Part shown: piece after piece, positions 35,653 to 44,950 of the stretch
Layout: every line of letters starts with the position of its first letter
Position numbering within the stretch: position 1 is the first letter of the stretch
Assembly (NCBI RefSeq): GCF_000177195.2
Contig: NC_015953.1
Coordinates: 3,720,001-3,784,000 of the forward strand
Direction: 5' to 3'
Length of the DNA: 64,000 nucleotides
Origin: Streptomyces sp. SirexAA-E
GTDB lineage: Bacteria > Actinomycetota > Actinomycetes > Streptomycetales > Streptomycetaceae
Notes under the pieces: model-generated
Databases searched by the model: none
Seen by the model: only the letters and a program-made list of their open reading frames with translations
Told to the model about the DNA's origin: nothing
Translations under genes and position numbers: made by a program

Positions 35653-35693
35653 CCCCGTCGCGCAACCGAACGACATGAGTTCACTGGGGAGCT

Positions 35694-35707
35694 GTTTCAC
35701 GTGAAAC
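35694..35707. other. parS site overlapping the cydCD start codon
   Basis: Exact GTTTCACGTGAAAC in which bases 35701-35703 are the GTG start of cydCD. The ribosome site GGGGAG (35686-35691) is just outside it. Confidence 0.92.
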
Positions 35708-38700
35708 CGATCGACCCGCGCCTGCTCCGGTACGCACGTGCCACCCGCTTCTTCCTGGCGGCCGCGGTGGCGCTCGGGCTGGCCGGGGCGGCCCTGGTGA
35801 TCGCTCAGGCCATGCTCGTCGCCGAGGTGGTGGTGGGCGGATTCGAGGACGGCCTCGCCGTCGACGGACTCCGCACACCCCTCCTGCTGCTCCTCGCGGT
35901 CGCTCTCGGCCGCGCGCTCGTGGCCTGGCTGACGGAGCGTGCCGCGTTCCGGGCGAGCGCGGCGGTCAAGTCCGAGCTGCGCGGCCGGCTCATGGAACGG
36001 GCCACGGACCTCGGCCCGGGCTGGCTGGGCGGACAGCGCACGGGCTCCCTGGTGGCGCTGGCCACCCGTGGGGTCGACGCCCTCGACGACTACTTCTCGC
36101 GCTACCTTCCGCAGCTCGGGCTGGCCGTCGTCGTACCGGTGGCGGTACTGGCCAGGATCGTCACGGAGGACTGGGTGTCGGCGGCGATCATCGTGGTGAC
36201 GCTGCCTCTGATCCCCCTCTTCATGGCCCTCATCGGCTGGGCCACCCAGTCCCGGATGGACCGTCAGTGGCAGCTGCTCTCGCGGCTCTCCGGGCACTTC
36301 CTCGACGTGGTCGCCGGACTGCCGACGCTGAAGGTCTTCGGCCGGGCCAAGGCACAGGCCGCGTCGATCCGCACCATCACCTCGCAGTACCGGCAGGCCA
36401 CCCTCAAGACGCTGCGCATCGCCTTCCTCTCCTCGTTCGCCCTGGAACTGCTGGCGACGCTCTCGGTGGCCCTGGTCGCCGTGACGATCGGGATGCGGCT
36501 CGTCCACGGCGAACTCGACCTCTACACCGGGCTGGTCATCCTCATCCTCGCGCCCGAGGCCTACCTGCCGATCCGGCAGGTGGGCGCCCAGTACCACGCC
36601 GCGGCGGAGGGGCTCTCGGCCGCGGAGGAGATCTTCTCCGTCCTGGAGACGGAGCCGGTGTCCGGCGGCACATCGGCCGTGCCCGCCTCACTGCGTCTGG
36701 AGCTGGACGAGGTGACCGTCCGGCATCCGGGGCGCACCGAACCGGCGCTGGACGCGGCCTGCCTGGTGGTGGAACCGGGCGAGACGGTCGCCCTGGTCGG
36801 CCCGAGCGGGGTCGGCAAGTCCACGCTCCTCGACGTGGTGCTGGGCTTCACCCGGCCCGACGAAGGGCGCGTACGCGTCGGTGGGAGCGACCTGTCGGCC
36901 CTCTCGCCGGAGCGCTGGCGCGAGCAGATCGCCTGGGTGCCCCAGCGACCCCACCTCTTCTCCGGGACGATCGCGGACAACGTACGGCTGGCGCGCCCGG
37001 ACGCGGACGACGACGCGGTGGAGACGGCTCTGCGGGAGGCGGGGGCGTACGACTTCGTGGCCGCGCTGCCGGACGGGGCACGCACCGCGCTGGGAGAGGA
37101 CGGCGCCGGTCTCTCCGCGGGCCAGCGGCAACGGCTCGCCCTGGCACGGGCGTTCCTCGCCGACCGGCCGCTGCTGCTCCTCGACGAGCCGACGGCGAGC
37201 CTGGACGGCGAGACGGAGGCCGGCATCGTCGACGCGGTACGGCGCCTGTCCGCGGGACGGACCGTGCTGCTGGTGGTCCACCGCCCGGCGCTGCTCGCGG
37301 TCGCGGACCGGGTGGTGACGCTGGAGCCGCGGGCGACCGGGCGGCCGGAGCCGGACGCCGGGACCGCAGGGGCGGCCCGGGAAGCCCGGAGCGGGCCGGG
37401 ACCGGAGTCTGTGGCGGTCCAAGAGTCCGCCCCACTGGAACGGACGGAGTCCCGGGGCCGCGGCAGCGTGTTCGCGCGGATCCGCGAGGCCGCCCGCGCC
37501 GAGCGGGGGAAGCTGGCCCTGGCGCTGCTGCTGGGAAGCCTCGCGGTCGGCTCGTCCGTCGGTCTCATGGCCGTCTCCGGCTGGCTGATCTCGCGCGCCT
37601 CCGAGCAGCCACCGGTGCTGTACCTGATGGTGGCGGTCACCGCGACCAGGGCCTTCGGCCTGGGCCGGGCGGTGTTCCGGTACGCGGAGCGGCTGGTCTC
37701 CCATGACGCGGTGCTCAGGATGCTCGCCGAACTCAGGGTCTCGGTCTACCGCGGGCTGGAACGCGTCGCGCCCGCCGGTCTGCGTACGGCACGGCGCGGG
37801 GACCTGCTGTCGCGGCTGGTCTCCGACGTGGACGCCCTCCAGGACTACTGGCTGCGGTGGCTGCTGCCCGCCGGCACCGCGCTCCTGGTCGGGGTGGGTG
37901 CCGTGGGCTTCACCGGCTGGCTGCTCCCGGAGGCGGGGGCCGTGCTGGCGGCCGGGCTCCTCCTCGCGGGGGTCGGTGTGCCTCTGGTGAGCGGCGCATG
38001 TGCGCGGAACGCCGAACGCAGGCTGGCCCCCGCCCGGTCGGCTCTCGCGGTCCGGGGCGCCGACCTGCTCACCGGGACGGCCGAGCTGACGGTCGCCGGC
38101 GCGCTGCCGGAACGCAAGCGGCAGGCGCGGGCGGCCGACGCGGTCCTCACCGCGATCGCCTCGCGCGCCGCGACGGCGACCGCGATCGGTGGCGGACTGT
38201 CCGTACTGATCTGCGGCCTGTCCGTCGTGGGAGCGGCACTCGTCGGCCTTGCGGCGGTGCACGACGGACGCCTGGCCGGTGTGGAGCTCGCCGTGATCGT
38301 CCTCACCCCGCTCGCGGCCTTCGAAGCGGTGAACGGCCTGCCGCTCGCCGTGCAGTACCGCCGAAGGACCGGGCGGAGCGCGGAACGCATCCACGAGGTG
38401 CTGGACGCCCCCCTGCCGGTGCGGGAACCCGACGCACCGGCCGATGCGCCCGCCTCACCGTTCCCGCTGGTTCTGCGAGACCTGTCCGCGCGGTACGACG
38501 GGGCGGGACGCGACGCCCTGGTCGGCGTCGACCTGACGCTGGTCCCCGGGCGCCGTGTGGCGGTGGTGGGGGCGTCCGGCTCGGGGAAGACCACCCTCGC
38601 GCAGGTGCTGCTCCGTTTCCTGGACCCGAGGCAGGGGACGTACCGCCTCGGTGGTGTGGAGGCGTCCGCACTGGACGGGGACACGGTCCGGACGTTCGTC

Positions 38701-39213
38701 GGGCTGTGCGCCCAGGACGCGCACGTCTTCGACAGTTCCCTCCGGGAGAACCTGCGGCTCGCCCGGACCGGTGCGACGGACGACGAACTGAGCGAGGCCC
38801 TGGCCCGTGCCCGGCTGCTGGACTGGGTCCGGTCGCTGCCGGACGGCATCGACACCCTGGTGGGCGAACACGGCGCCCGGCTCTCGGGCGGGCAGCGCCA
38901 ACGGCTCGCGCTGGCGCGCGCCCTCCTCGCCGACTTCCCCGTGCTGGTCCTCGACGAGCCGGCGGAGCACCTCGACCTGGCGACGGCCGACGCACTGACC
39001 GCGGACCTGCTGGACGCCACCCGGGGCCGGACGACCGTGCTCATCACCCACCGGCTGGCCGGACTGGACGCCGTCGACGAGATCCTGGTGCTCGACGGGG
39101 GCCGGGTCGTGCAGCGGGGCCCCTACGCGGAGCTGGCCGCGGTGGACGGTCCGTTGCGCGGAATGCTGGAGCGCGAGCGTCGACAGACGCGGATGGCGCC
39201 GCTGGGGGTGTAG
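35701..39213 (+). CDS. cydCD: Fused CydD-CydC thiol (glutathione/cysteine-type) ABC exporter
   Basis: A 1170-residue fusion of the two halves of CydDC, each a membrane part plus an ATPase. First ATPase: GPSGVGKST near 367, LSAGQRQRLALARAFL, LLLLDEPTAS. Second: GASGSGKTT near 957, LSGGQRQRLALARALL, VLVLDEPAEH. A variable linker (about 545-580) joins them. The complex exports low-molecular-weight thiols or heme-related compounds needed to mature cytochrome bd. Actinobacteria commonly carry this fusion. The start codon lies inside a parS site. Confidence 0.95.
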   Translation: MKPIDPRLLRYARATRFFLAAAVALGLAGAALVIAQAMLVAEVVVGGFEDGLAVDGLRTPLLLLLAVALGRALVAWLTERAAFRASAAVKSELRGRLMERATDLGPGWLGGQRTGSLVALATRGVDALDDYFSRYLPQLGLAVVVPVAVLARIVTEDWVSAAIIVVTLPLIPLFMALIGWATQSRMDRQWQLLSRLSGHFLDVVAGLPTLKVFGRAKAQAASIRTITSQYRQATLKTLRIAFLSSFALELLATLSVALVAVTIGMRLVHGELDLYTGLVILILAPEAYLPIRQVGAQYHAAAEGLSAAEEIFSVLETEPVSGGTSAVPASLRLELDEVTVRHPGRTEPALDAACLVVEPGETVALVGPSGVGKSTLLDVVLGFTRPDEGRVRVGGSDLSALSPERWREQIAWVPQRPHLFSGTIADNVRLARPDADDDAVETALREAGAYDFVAALPDGARTALGEDGAGLSAGQRQRLALARAFLADRPLLLLDEPTASLDGETEAGIVDAVRRLSAGRTVLLVVHRPALLAVADRVVTLEPRATGRPEPDAGTAGAAREARSGPGPESVAVQESAPLERTESRGRGSVFARIREAARAERGKLALALLLGSLAVGSSVGLMAVSGWLISRASEQPPVLYLMVAVTATRAFGLGRAVFRYAERLVSHDAVLRMLAELRVSVYRGLERVAPAGLRTARRGDLLSRLVSDVDALQDYWLRWLLPAGTALLVGVGAVGFTGWLLPEAGAVLAAGLLLAGVGVPLVSGACARNAERRLAPARSALAVRGADLLTGTAELTVAGALPERKRQARAADAVLTAIASRAATATAIGGGLSVLICGLSVVGAALVGLAAVHDGRLAGVELAVIVLTPLAAFEAVNGLPLAVQYRRRTGRSAERIHEVLDAPLPVREPDAPADAPASPFPLVLRDLSARYDGAGRDALVGVDLTLVPGRRVAVVGASGSGKTTLAQVLLRFLDPRQGTYRLGGVEASALDGDTVRTFVGLCAQDAHVFDSSLRENLRLARTGATDDELSEALARARLLDWVRSLPDGIDTLVGEHGARLSGGQRQRLALARALLADFPVLVLDEPAEHLDLATADALTADLLDATRGRTTVLITHRLAGLDAVDEILVLDGGRVVQRGPYAELAAVDGPLRGMLERERRQTRMAPLGV

Positions 39214-39317
39214 GCGGGGCTTCCCGTCCGTCACGAGGCCTGCCGCAGGAGTCCGGCACTTCCGCGTCGCTTCAGATCCGACTTTCCGGACGGATCGGCG
39301 CTCATTAGGCTCGGCTC

Positions 39318-41024
39318 ATGGCCGAGCAGGACGCGAAGGACTCGCCCGATTCCGCGACGCGGGCCACCGGAAGCCTGCGCGGGCTCTCCGACGAGCTCAC
39401 CGCGCGCGTGCCGGAACTGCTGGAGGCCACGAGGTCGGTCGGCACCGGACTGGAACTGCACTCCACCCTCGACCGCATCTGCGGGACCGCCGCGGAGCTC
39501 ACCCGTGCCCGCTACGCGGCGATCGGCGTCATCGACGAGGCCGGCGAGGGGCTTTCCGACTTCGTCACCCACGGAGTGCCCGGCGAGATCGCCCACGCCG
39601 TCGGGCGCCGCCCCGACGGCCGTACCGGTCTGCTCGGCGCGCTCATCCACGAGCCGGGGCCGATCACCCTGGAGGACCTCACGGAGGACCCGCGGTTCGC
39701 CGGCTTTCCGGCGGCCCACCCGCGGATGCGTACGTTCCTCGGGGTTCCGGTCCATGTCCAGGGCGACCTCTTCGGCAACCTCTACGTGGCCGAGAAGGCG
39801 GGCGGAGAGCCATTCGGCGTCACCGACCGCCACCTGTTGCGGGTGCTCGCCACGGAGGCCGGGATCGCCATCGGCCATGCGCGGTCGTACGAGGCGGCCC
39901 GGCAGCGCGAACGGTGGATCGACGGTTCGGTGGCCGTGACCACGGCCCTCCTGTCGGGTGGGGACGCCGACGACGCACTGACCGTCGTGGCCGAACAGGC
40001 CCGCCGCCTCGCCGACTCCGCCGCCGGCGTCGTGCTGCTGCCGGCGGAGGAGGGCGGCCTCGAGGTGGTGGCCGTCGCGTCCGACGACCCGGCCCCGTCG
40101 CTGGGGGTGATCATTCCACCGACGAGCCCGGTGGCGGCCGCGCTGCTGAGGGGCGAGCCGGTCTTCATGGACGACGTGGCGGGCGACAGCCGTGTGATCA
40201 CCCGGCTCGCCGACCGCTTCGGTCCGCACATGCTGCTGCCGCTGAGTGTCGGCGGACGGGTGCTCGGCGCGCTCGCGATGCCGAGGGCGAAGGGGGGCCG
40301 GCCCTACAGCGAGGCGGAACGGCTGCTGGCCACCCAGTTCGCGGCGCAGGCGGCGCTCGCGCTGATGACGGCCGAGGCTCAGCGCGACCGGGAGCGTCTG
40401 GCCGTCTACGAGGACCGGGACCGCATCGCACGCGACCTGCACGACCTGGTCATCCAGCGGCTCTTCAGCACCGGGATGATGCTCGAACAGGCCCAGCAGC
40501 GGTCCGCGGTGACCGCGGTGCGCGAGGGGGTCGGGCGGGCCGTCGACGAACTGGACGTGACCATCCAGGAGATCCGCACGGCCGTCTTCGCCTTGCAGCA
40601 GGAACCCGCCGAGGTGCCGGGACGGCTGCGGACCCGGGTGATGCGGGAGATCGGTATGGCCGCGGTGCCCCTCGGCTTCAAGCCGTCGCACCGCTTCCTG
40701 GGGCCGGTCGACTCGCTCGTCGGGGAACTCGCGGGCAAGAACCTGATCGCCGCGCTGCGCGAGGCGCTGTCCAACGCCTTCCGCCACGCCCGTGCCTCCC
40801 GTGTCGAGGTGACCGTCGACGCCACCGCGGTCCTGCCGGACGGGCGGGACGCGGTACGGCTGTCGGTCGCCGACGACGGGGTGGGCATCCCGGAGAGCGG
40901 GCGGCGCAGCGGGCTGCGCAACCTGGCCCGCCGCGCCGAGTCGCTGGGCGGGGCGAGCTGGTTCGGTCCAGGGACGGGCGAGGACGGCGGAGGGACGACG
41001 GTGTACTGGCAGGTCCCCCTCTGA
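39318..41024 (+). CDS. GAF-GAF histidine kinase, DevS/DosS-like
   Basis: A 568-residue sensor kinase without membrane helices. GAF1 spans about 45-195, GAF2 about 205-355, the HisKA_3 dimerisation box is RDRIARDLHDLVIQRLF with phospho-His375, and the ATPase has REALSNAFRHA (N box) and DDGVGI...GLRNLARRAESLGG. GAF1 contains HPRMRTFLGVP with His134 and Tyr156, whose spacing resembles the proximal heme His and distal Tyr of M. tuberculosis DosS as I recall them. No response regulator is adjacent. It follows cydCD by 104 bp, so oxygen or redox sensing is plausible but inferred. Confidence 0.9.
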   Translation: MAEQDAKDSPDSATRATGSLRGLSDELTARVPELLEATRSVGTGLELHSTLDRICGTAAELTRARYAAIGVIDEAGEGLSDFVTHGVPGEIAHAVGRRPDGRTGLLGALIHEPGPITLEDLTEDPRFAGFPAAHPRMRTFLGVPVHVQGDLFGNLYVAEKAGGEPFGVTDRHLLRVLATEAGIAIGHARSYEAARQRERWIDGSVAVTTALLSGGDADDALTVVAEQARRLADSAAGVVLLPAEEGGLEVVAVASDDPAPSLGVIIPPTSPVAAALLRGEPVFMDDVAGDSRVITRLADRFGPHMLLPLSVGGRVLGALAMPRAKGGRPYSEAERLLATQFAAQAALALMTAEAQRDRERLAVYEDRDRIARDLHDLVIQRLFSTGMMLEQAQQRSAVTAVREGVGRAVDELDVTIQEIRTAVFALQQEPAEVPGRLRTRVMREIGMAAVPLGFKPSHRFLGPVDSLVGELAGKNLIAALREALSNAFRHARASRVEVTVDATAVLPDGRDAVRLSVADDGVGIPESGRRSGLRNLARRAESLGGASWFGPGTGEDGGGTTVYWQVPL

Positions 41025-41039
41025 CGAGGGTGTCCGGCC

Positions 41040-41885
41040 TCAGCGTTCCGCGAGGATCCGCTCGATGACGACCGCGACGCCGTCCTCGTTGTTGGTGAGG
41101 GTGACCCCGGTGGCGGCCGCCACCGCGGCCGGGTGGGCGTTGCCCATCGCGAACGAGGCGCCCGCCCAGCTCAACATCTCCACGTCGTTGGGCATGTCAC
41201 CGAAGGCGACCACCTCGGCCGGGGCGATACCGCGCTCGGCGCAGCAGGCGGCGAGCGTGCCGGCCTTGGAGACGCCGGGACCGCTGATCTCCAAGAGCGC
41301 GGTGGGGCTGGAGCGGGTGACCGAGGCGAGGCCTCCGGCGGCCTCGCGGGCCAGCGTGAGGAAGTCGTCGGGGGTCAGCTCGGGGTGGTGGGCGAGCACC
41401 TTCAGGACCGGCGCGCCGACACCCGGCCGTTCCTCGTGGAGCAGCTTCTCCGCGACCGCCACGGTGGCGCCGGGGTCCAGGTGGAACGGCGGGTAGGAGG
41501 GCTCGTAGTGGATGCCCGTGGCCAGTTCGACGGCGAACGACGTGCTCGGGGCGGCATCGCGCAGGATCCGGACCACGTCCAGGGCCGCCGCGCGTTCCAG
41601 GGGCCGGACCTCGACCAGGCGGCCGTCCGCGTGCAGGTCGGCGACGGCCGCGCCGTTCGCGCAGATCGCCATTCCGTGTCCGTGCACATGGGCGCTGACG
41701 ACGTCCATCCAGCGGGCCGGCCGTCCGGTGACGAAGAAGACCTCGATCCCCGCCTCCTCGGCGGCTGCGAGAGCCGCGATCGTACGGTCCGACAGGGTCT
41801 TGTCGTCGCGCAGCAGAGTGCCGTCCAGATCGGTGGCGATCAGCCGGGTGACGGCGGGAAGAGGCGGGTCGATAGCTGAGGTCAC
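41040..41885 (-). CDS. HAD hydrolase, Cof-type sugar/nucleotide phosphatase
   Basis: A 281-residue HAD phosphatase: LIATDLDGTLLRDDKTLSDRTIAAL (DxDGT nucleophile), VFFVTGRPARWM (motif II), and VVAFGDMPNDVEMLSWAGASFAMGNAHPAA (motif IV, GDxxND). The C2 cap marks the Cof/YwpJ group acting on small phosphates. It is a paralogue of the gene at 50025. It converges with the kinase gene, 15 bp apart. The GTG at 41885 is the likely start. Confidence 0.87.
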   Translation of the reverse strand: MTSAIDPPLPAVTRLIATDLDGTLLRDDKTLSDRTIAALAAAEEAGIEVFFVTGRPARWMDVVSAHVHGHGMAICANGAAVADLHADGRLVEVRPLERAAALDVVRILRDAAPSTSFAVELATGIHYEPSYPPFHLDPGATVAVAEKLLHEERPGVGAPVLKVLAHHPELTPDDFLTLAREAAGGLASVTRSSPTALLEISGPGVSKAGTLAACCAERGIAPAEVVAFGDMPNDVEMLSWAGASFAMGNAHPAAVAAATGVTLTNNEDGVAVVIERILAER

Positions 41886-42017
41886 CCCGTCATTCTCCCG
41901 TACCAGGTCGCACGGTCGTGCAGAGGGGCGCACATCTGAGAGGGCGGGCCTCTGAGCTCGGTACATGACACTGGCATATGCCAAAGGCTGGGCCGTGCGA
42001 AATCCGGGTCGGAGCGG

Positions 42018-42929
42018 TCAGCGGAGCTGGGAGAGGGCCTCGGTGGCGATCCGTTCGAAGACCGCGCCGTCGGCCGCGAAATCGGAGTCCGGGATCGGCC
42101 AGTGCAGGACGATCTCGGTGAATCCGAGGGCGAAGTGGGTGCCGGCGAAGTCCACGAACGCGTCGAGCGACTGGAGCGGGCGGTCGGGGGTGAAGCCGGT
42201 CAGGAGGACCTTGTCGAGGTCCGAGACGTCCCGGCCGACGGCTTCCCCGGCCTCACCGAGCCGGGAGATCTGCCCGCGGAGCGCCGCCACCGACTGCTCG
42301 GGGGTGCCGGCCTCGTAGAGCTTCGGGTCTCCGGTGGTCACCCACGCCTGCCCGTACCGCGCGGCGAGCTTCAGCCCGCGCGGCCCCGTCGCGGCGACCG
42401 CGAAGGGCAGCCGGGGCCGCTGGACGCAGCCCGGGATGTTCCGTGCCTCGTTCGCCGCGTAGAACCGGCCCTCGTGCGTCACCGACGGCTCCCGGAGGAG
42501 CTGGTCCAGGAGGGGGACGAACTCGTCGAAGTGGTCGGCGCGCTCGCGCGGGGTCCACGGCTCCTCGCCGCGTCGGAGCAGGGTCGTGGCGTCGAAGCCG
42601 TTCCCCCCGGCACCGATGCCCAGGGTGACCCGGCCGCCGGACACGTCGTCGAGCGAGATGAGGTCCTTGGCGAGCGTCACCGGATGCCGGAAGTTGGGCG
42701 AGGTGACCAGCGTGCCCAGACGCAGCCGCTCGGTGGCGCACGCGGCGGCCGTCAGGGTGGGGACGGCGCCGAACCACGGACCGTCGCGGAACGTGCGCCA
42801 CGCGAGGTGGTCGTAGGTGTACGCGGCGTGGAAGCCCAGCTCTTCGGCTCGGGTCCACAGGGCGCGTCCACCGTCGTTCCATCGGTGGACGGGCAGGATC
42901 ACGGTGCTCAGGCGGCGGGAGGACGTCAT
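42018..42929 (-). CDS. LLM-class flavin/F420-dependent oxidoreductase
   Basis: A 303-residue luciferase-like TIM barrel. Typical segments: LWTRAEELGFHAAYTYDHLAWRTFRDGPWFGAVPTLTAAACATERLRLGTLVTSPNFRHPVTLAKDLISLDDVSGGRVTLGIGAGG and PFAVAATGPRGLKLAARYGQAWVTTGDP. Actinobacterial members usually use coenzyme F420 rather than FMN. Substrate unknown. It is transcribed with, and directly downstream of, the RNA phosphotransferase gene (42 bp gap). Confidence 0.87.
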   Translation of the reverse strand: MTSSRRLSTVILPVHRWNDGGRALWTRAEELGFHAAYTYDHLAWRTFRDGPWFGAVPTLTAAACATERLRLGTLVTSPNFRHPVTLAKDLISLDDVSGGRVTLGIGAGGNGFDATTLLRRGEEPWTPRERADHFDEFVPLLDQLLREPSVTHEGRFYAANEARNIPGCVQRPRLPFAVAATGPRGLKLAARYGQAWVTTGDPKLYEAGTPEQSVAALRGQISRLGEAGEAVGRDVSDLDKVLLTGFTPDRPLQSLDAFVDFAGTHFALGFTEIVLHWPIPDSDFAADGAVFERIATEALSQLR

Positions 42930-42971
42930 GCGCCCGACTCTACGGTGACCCCCGCGAAGGCCGGGTCCTGG

Positions 42972-43514
42972 TTACGCGGGCAGCCGCAGGAAGCGCGGCG
43001 GGACGGCGGCGGTGAGCCACACCCCGTTGGTGCTCACATGGAAGAGGTGACCCGCGCGGTGCATGGCGCCCGCGTGTACGGACAGGACGACGGGGACGCC
43101 GCGCCGGGCGCCGACGCGGGCGGCCGTCTCCCGGTCGGGTGAGAGATGGACGTGGTGGCGCGCCATGGGCCGTAGCCCCTCGGCGCGGATCGCGTCGAGC
43201 ACCCGGCCCACCGTGCCGTGGTACAGGTACTCGGGAGGCTCGGCCGGCGGCAGATCGAGGTCGACCGTCACCGTGTGGCCCTGGTTGGCGCGGATGCGGT
43301 CGCCGTCCAGGGTGAACCGTTGCTTGTCGTTGGCCGCCACGACATGGTCGAGCTCGGCCCGGGACACGGCGAAGCCGTTTCGGGCGCAGGCCCGCAGCAG
43401 GTCGTCGACGGGCACCCAGCCGTGGGCGTCGAGGGTGATGCCGATCCGGTCCGGTTGATGCCGCAGATGTCTCGACAGGTACTTGGACACCTTTACGGTG
43501 CGGTGTGCGTCCAT
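42972..43514 (-). CDS. kptA: RNA 2'-phosphotransferase (Tpt1/KptA)
   Basis: A 180-residue Tpt1/KptA-family protein. It uses NAD+ to strip an internal 2'-phosphate from RNA, giving ADP-ribose 1'',2''-cyclic phosphate. Visible motifs: VKVSKYLSRHLRHQPDRIGITLDAHGWVPVDDLL, YLYHGTVGRVLDAIRAEGL, HHVHLSPDRETAARVGARRG and HLFHVSTNGVWLT; these supply the RNA-binding Arg/His and NAD-binding residues. In fungi the substrate is spliced tRNA, but bacteria lack that pathway, so the role is open. The ATG at 43514 fits the family start. Confidence 0.92.
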   Translation of the reverse strand: MDAHRTVKVSKYLSRHLRHQPDRIGITLDAHGWVPVDDLLRACARNGFAVSRAELDHVVAANDKQRFTLDGDRIRANQGHTVTVDLDLPPAEPPEYLYHGTVGRVLDAIRAEGLRPMARHHVHLSPDRETAARVGARRGVPVVLSVHAGAMHRAGHLFHVSTNGVWLTAAVPPRFLRLPA

Positions 43515-43828
43515 CCGGCCAGCGTGCCCGCAAGGGCGCCCTGGGCGCATCCGGAATTCACGCGGCGTTCGGGACATCGTTGAGGCGGTCGAGGTTTGAT
43601 CCACAACCAAGTCGAGTTATCCACAGGCTGGATGGCAATTCTGTGGACAACTCGCCCGAGCCGCAGGGGATTTACACAAGCTTCCTCACTGACAGGGAAG
43701 TTGAGGTGCCTCGTAGCAAAGGCGTTTTCTCGCACGTGAGTTGGACGTCACACGCCAAAAGGCGGTGAGGGTCGGCGTGTTGGCCGCAGATGTTCAAACG
43801 CGGGCGTCCGCCGCGGCGTTCGCCGTCG
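43515..43828. other. Intergenic region with DnaA boxes
   Basis: 314 bp between divergent kptA (leftward) and the 3' end of the hydrolase gene. No gene is seen. It has a second DnaA-box cluster and a lower GC content than its flanks around 43590-43760. Confidence 0.65.
43598..43650. promoter_or_regulatory. DnaA-box cluster near kptA
   Basis: TTATCCACA at 43617-43625 (plus) and TTGTCCACA on the minus strand at 43642-43650 are perfect Streptomyces-type boxes facing each other. TGATCCACA at 43598-43606 is a weaker third match. The cluster begins about 85 bp from the kptA start. Confidence 0.7.
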
Positions 43829-44725
43829 TCAGGAGACGTCCTTGGCGAACTCCGTGATCCAGGAGGCCAACTGGTCCGGGCGGGTACGTGGGACCCAGTG
43901 CTTGGCCGGCAGGGAGCGCCGGAGCAACGTAGGGACCCACGACTCCAGTTCGTCGTAGAGCGAAGGGGACAGGAACGCGTCACCGGTCGGTGTGATCAGC
44001 TGGACGGGCACGTGGGCGTGGGCGTCGTGGCGTGGACGGCGCAGCCGCGTACGGACGTTGTCACGGTAGAGCCAGGCGCCGTGGGCCGCGTCCCTGGGCA
44101 GGGAGGATGTCGGATAGCCGTCCGCCGGGACCCTCTCCATGCGTTGGAGGATCCGAGGCCACTGCCTGCCGAGTGGACCGCGCCAGGCCATCTCGGGCAG
44201 CACGGGTGTGTGCAGGGCGTACACGTACCAGGACTTGGCTCCCTGACCGGCCAACTCCCGCAGGTCACGGGGAGTCCGCCGGGACACCCGGCGCTTGATC
44301 CAGTGGCCGAAGTGGTCGAGGCCGGGCCCGGACATCGAAGTGAACGACGCCACACGGCCCTTGGTCCGCTCCACCGTGACGAACTCCCAGGACTGCACCG
44401 AGCCCCAGTCGTGTCCGACCAGGTGGACGGGCCGGTCAGGGCTCACCGCGTCCACGACCGCCAGGAAGTCGTCCGTCAGCTTCTCGAGCGTGAAGCCGCC
44501 GCGCAGCGGCCGGGGCGCCGTCGAACGGCCGTGGCCCCGCACGTCGTAGAGGACCACGTGCCACTGCTCCGCCAGTCGGTCCGCGACCCGCGACCAGACC
44601 TCCTTGCTGTCGGGATATCCGTGGACGAGGACGATCGTCGGCCGCGACGGGTCGCCCAACTCGGCGACACACAGCTCGATCCCGCCCGTACTCACCCAGC
44701 GCTCGCGCGCGCCCAGAAGCTTCAC
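43829..44725 (-). CDS. Alpha/beta hydrolase, epoxide-hydrolase-like
   Basis: A 298-residue hydrolase. TIVLVHGYPDSKEVWSRVADRLAEQWHVVLYDVRGHGRS gives the oxyanion HGYP and strand 4; HLVGHDWGSVQSWEF has an aspartate nucleophile in GHDWGS, as in epoxide hydrolases and haloalkane dehalogenases rather than the serine of esterases. The cap region follows. The final catalytic His is probably in LPAKHWVPRTRP. The GTG at 44725 follows GAGGGAG. Substrate unknown. Confidence 0.87.
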   Translation of the reverse strand: MKLLGARERWVSTGGIELCVAELGDPSRPTIVLVHGYPDSKEVWSRVADRLAEQWHVVLYDVRGHGRSTAPRPLRGGFTLEKLTDDFLAVVDAVSPDRPVHLVGHDWGSVQSWEFVTVERTKGRVASFTSMSGPGLDHFGHWIKRRVSRRTPRDLRELAGQGAKSWYVYALHTPVLPEMAWRGPLGRQWPRILQRMERVPADGYPTSSLPRDAAHGAWLYRDNVRTRLRRPRHDAHAHVPVQLITPTGDAFLSPSLYDELESWVPTLLRRSLPAKHWVPRTRPDQLASWITEFAKDVS

Positions 44726-44950
44726 GCCGCTCCCTCGTCGTTGTCGGCATCGCGCTACGTGTCCGTAACGTGACACCGCCGAATGTGGCAACCCACCGCC
44801 TCCGCGTCAAGGGATGCCGGGAACCTGTGGACAACGGCTCGTCCTCCGTGGGGCCCCCTTACGGGTCCGTACACCTCTGGTCTGATCCCGATACGACCGT
44901 CTGGGCTGACGACTCCCGCGGGGCGCGCCAGTACCTTCGTGGATGTGACT

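Noticed and set aside
34552..36597. 681-residue minus-strand open frame
   Set aside because: Antisense of cydB and the start of cydCD.
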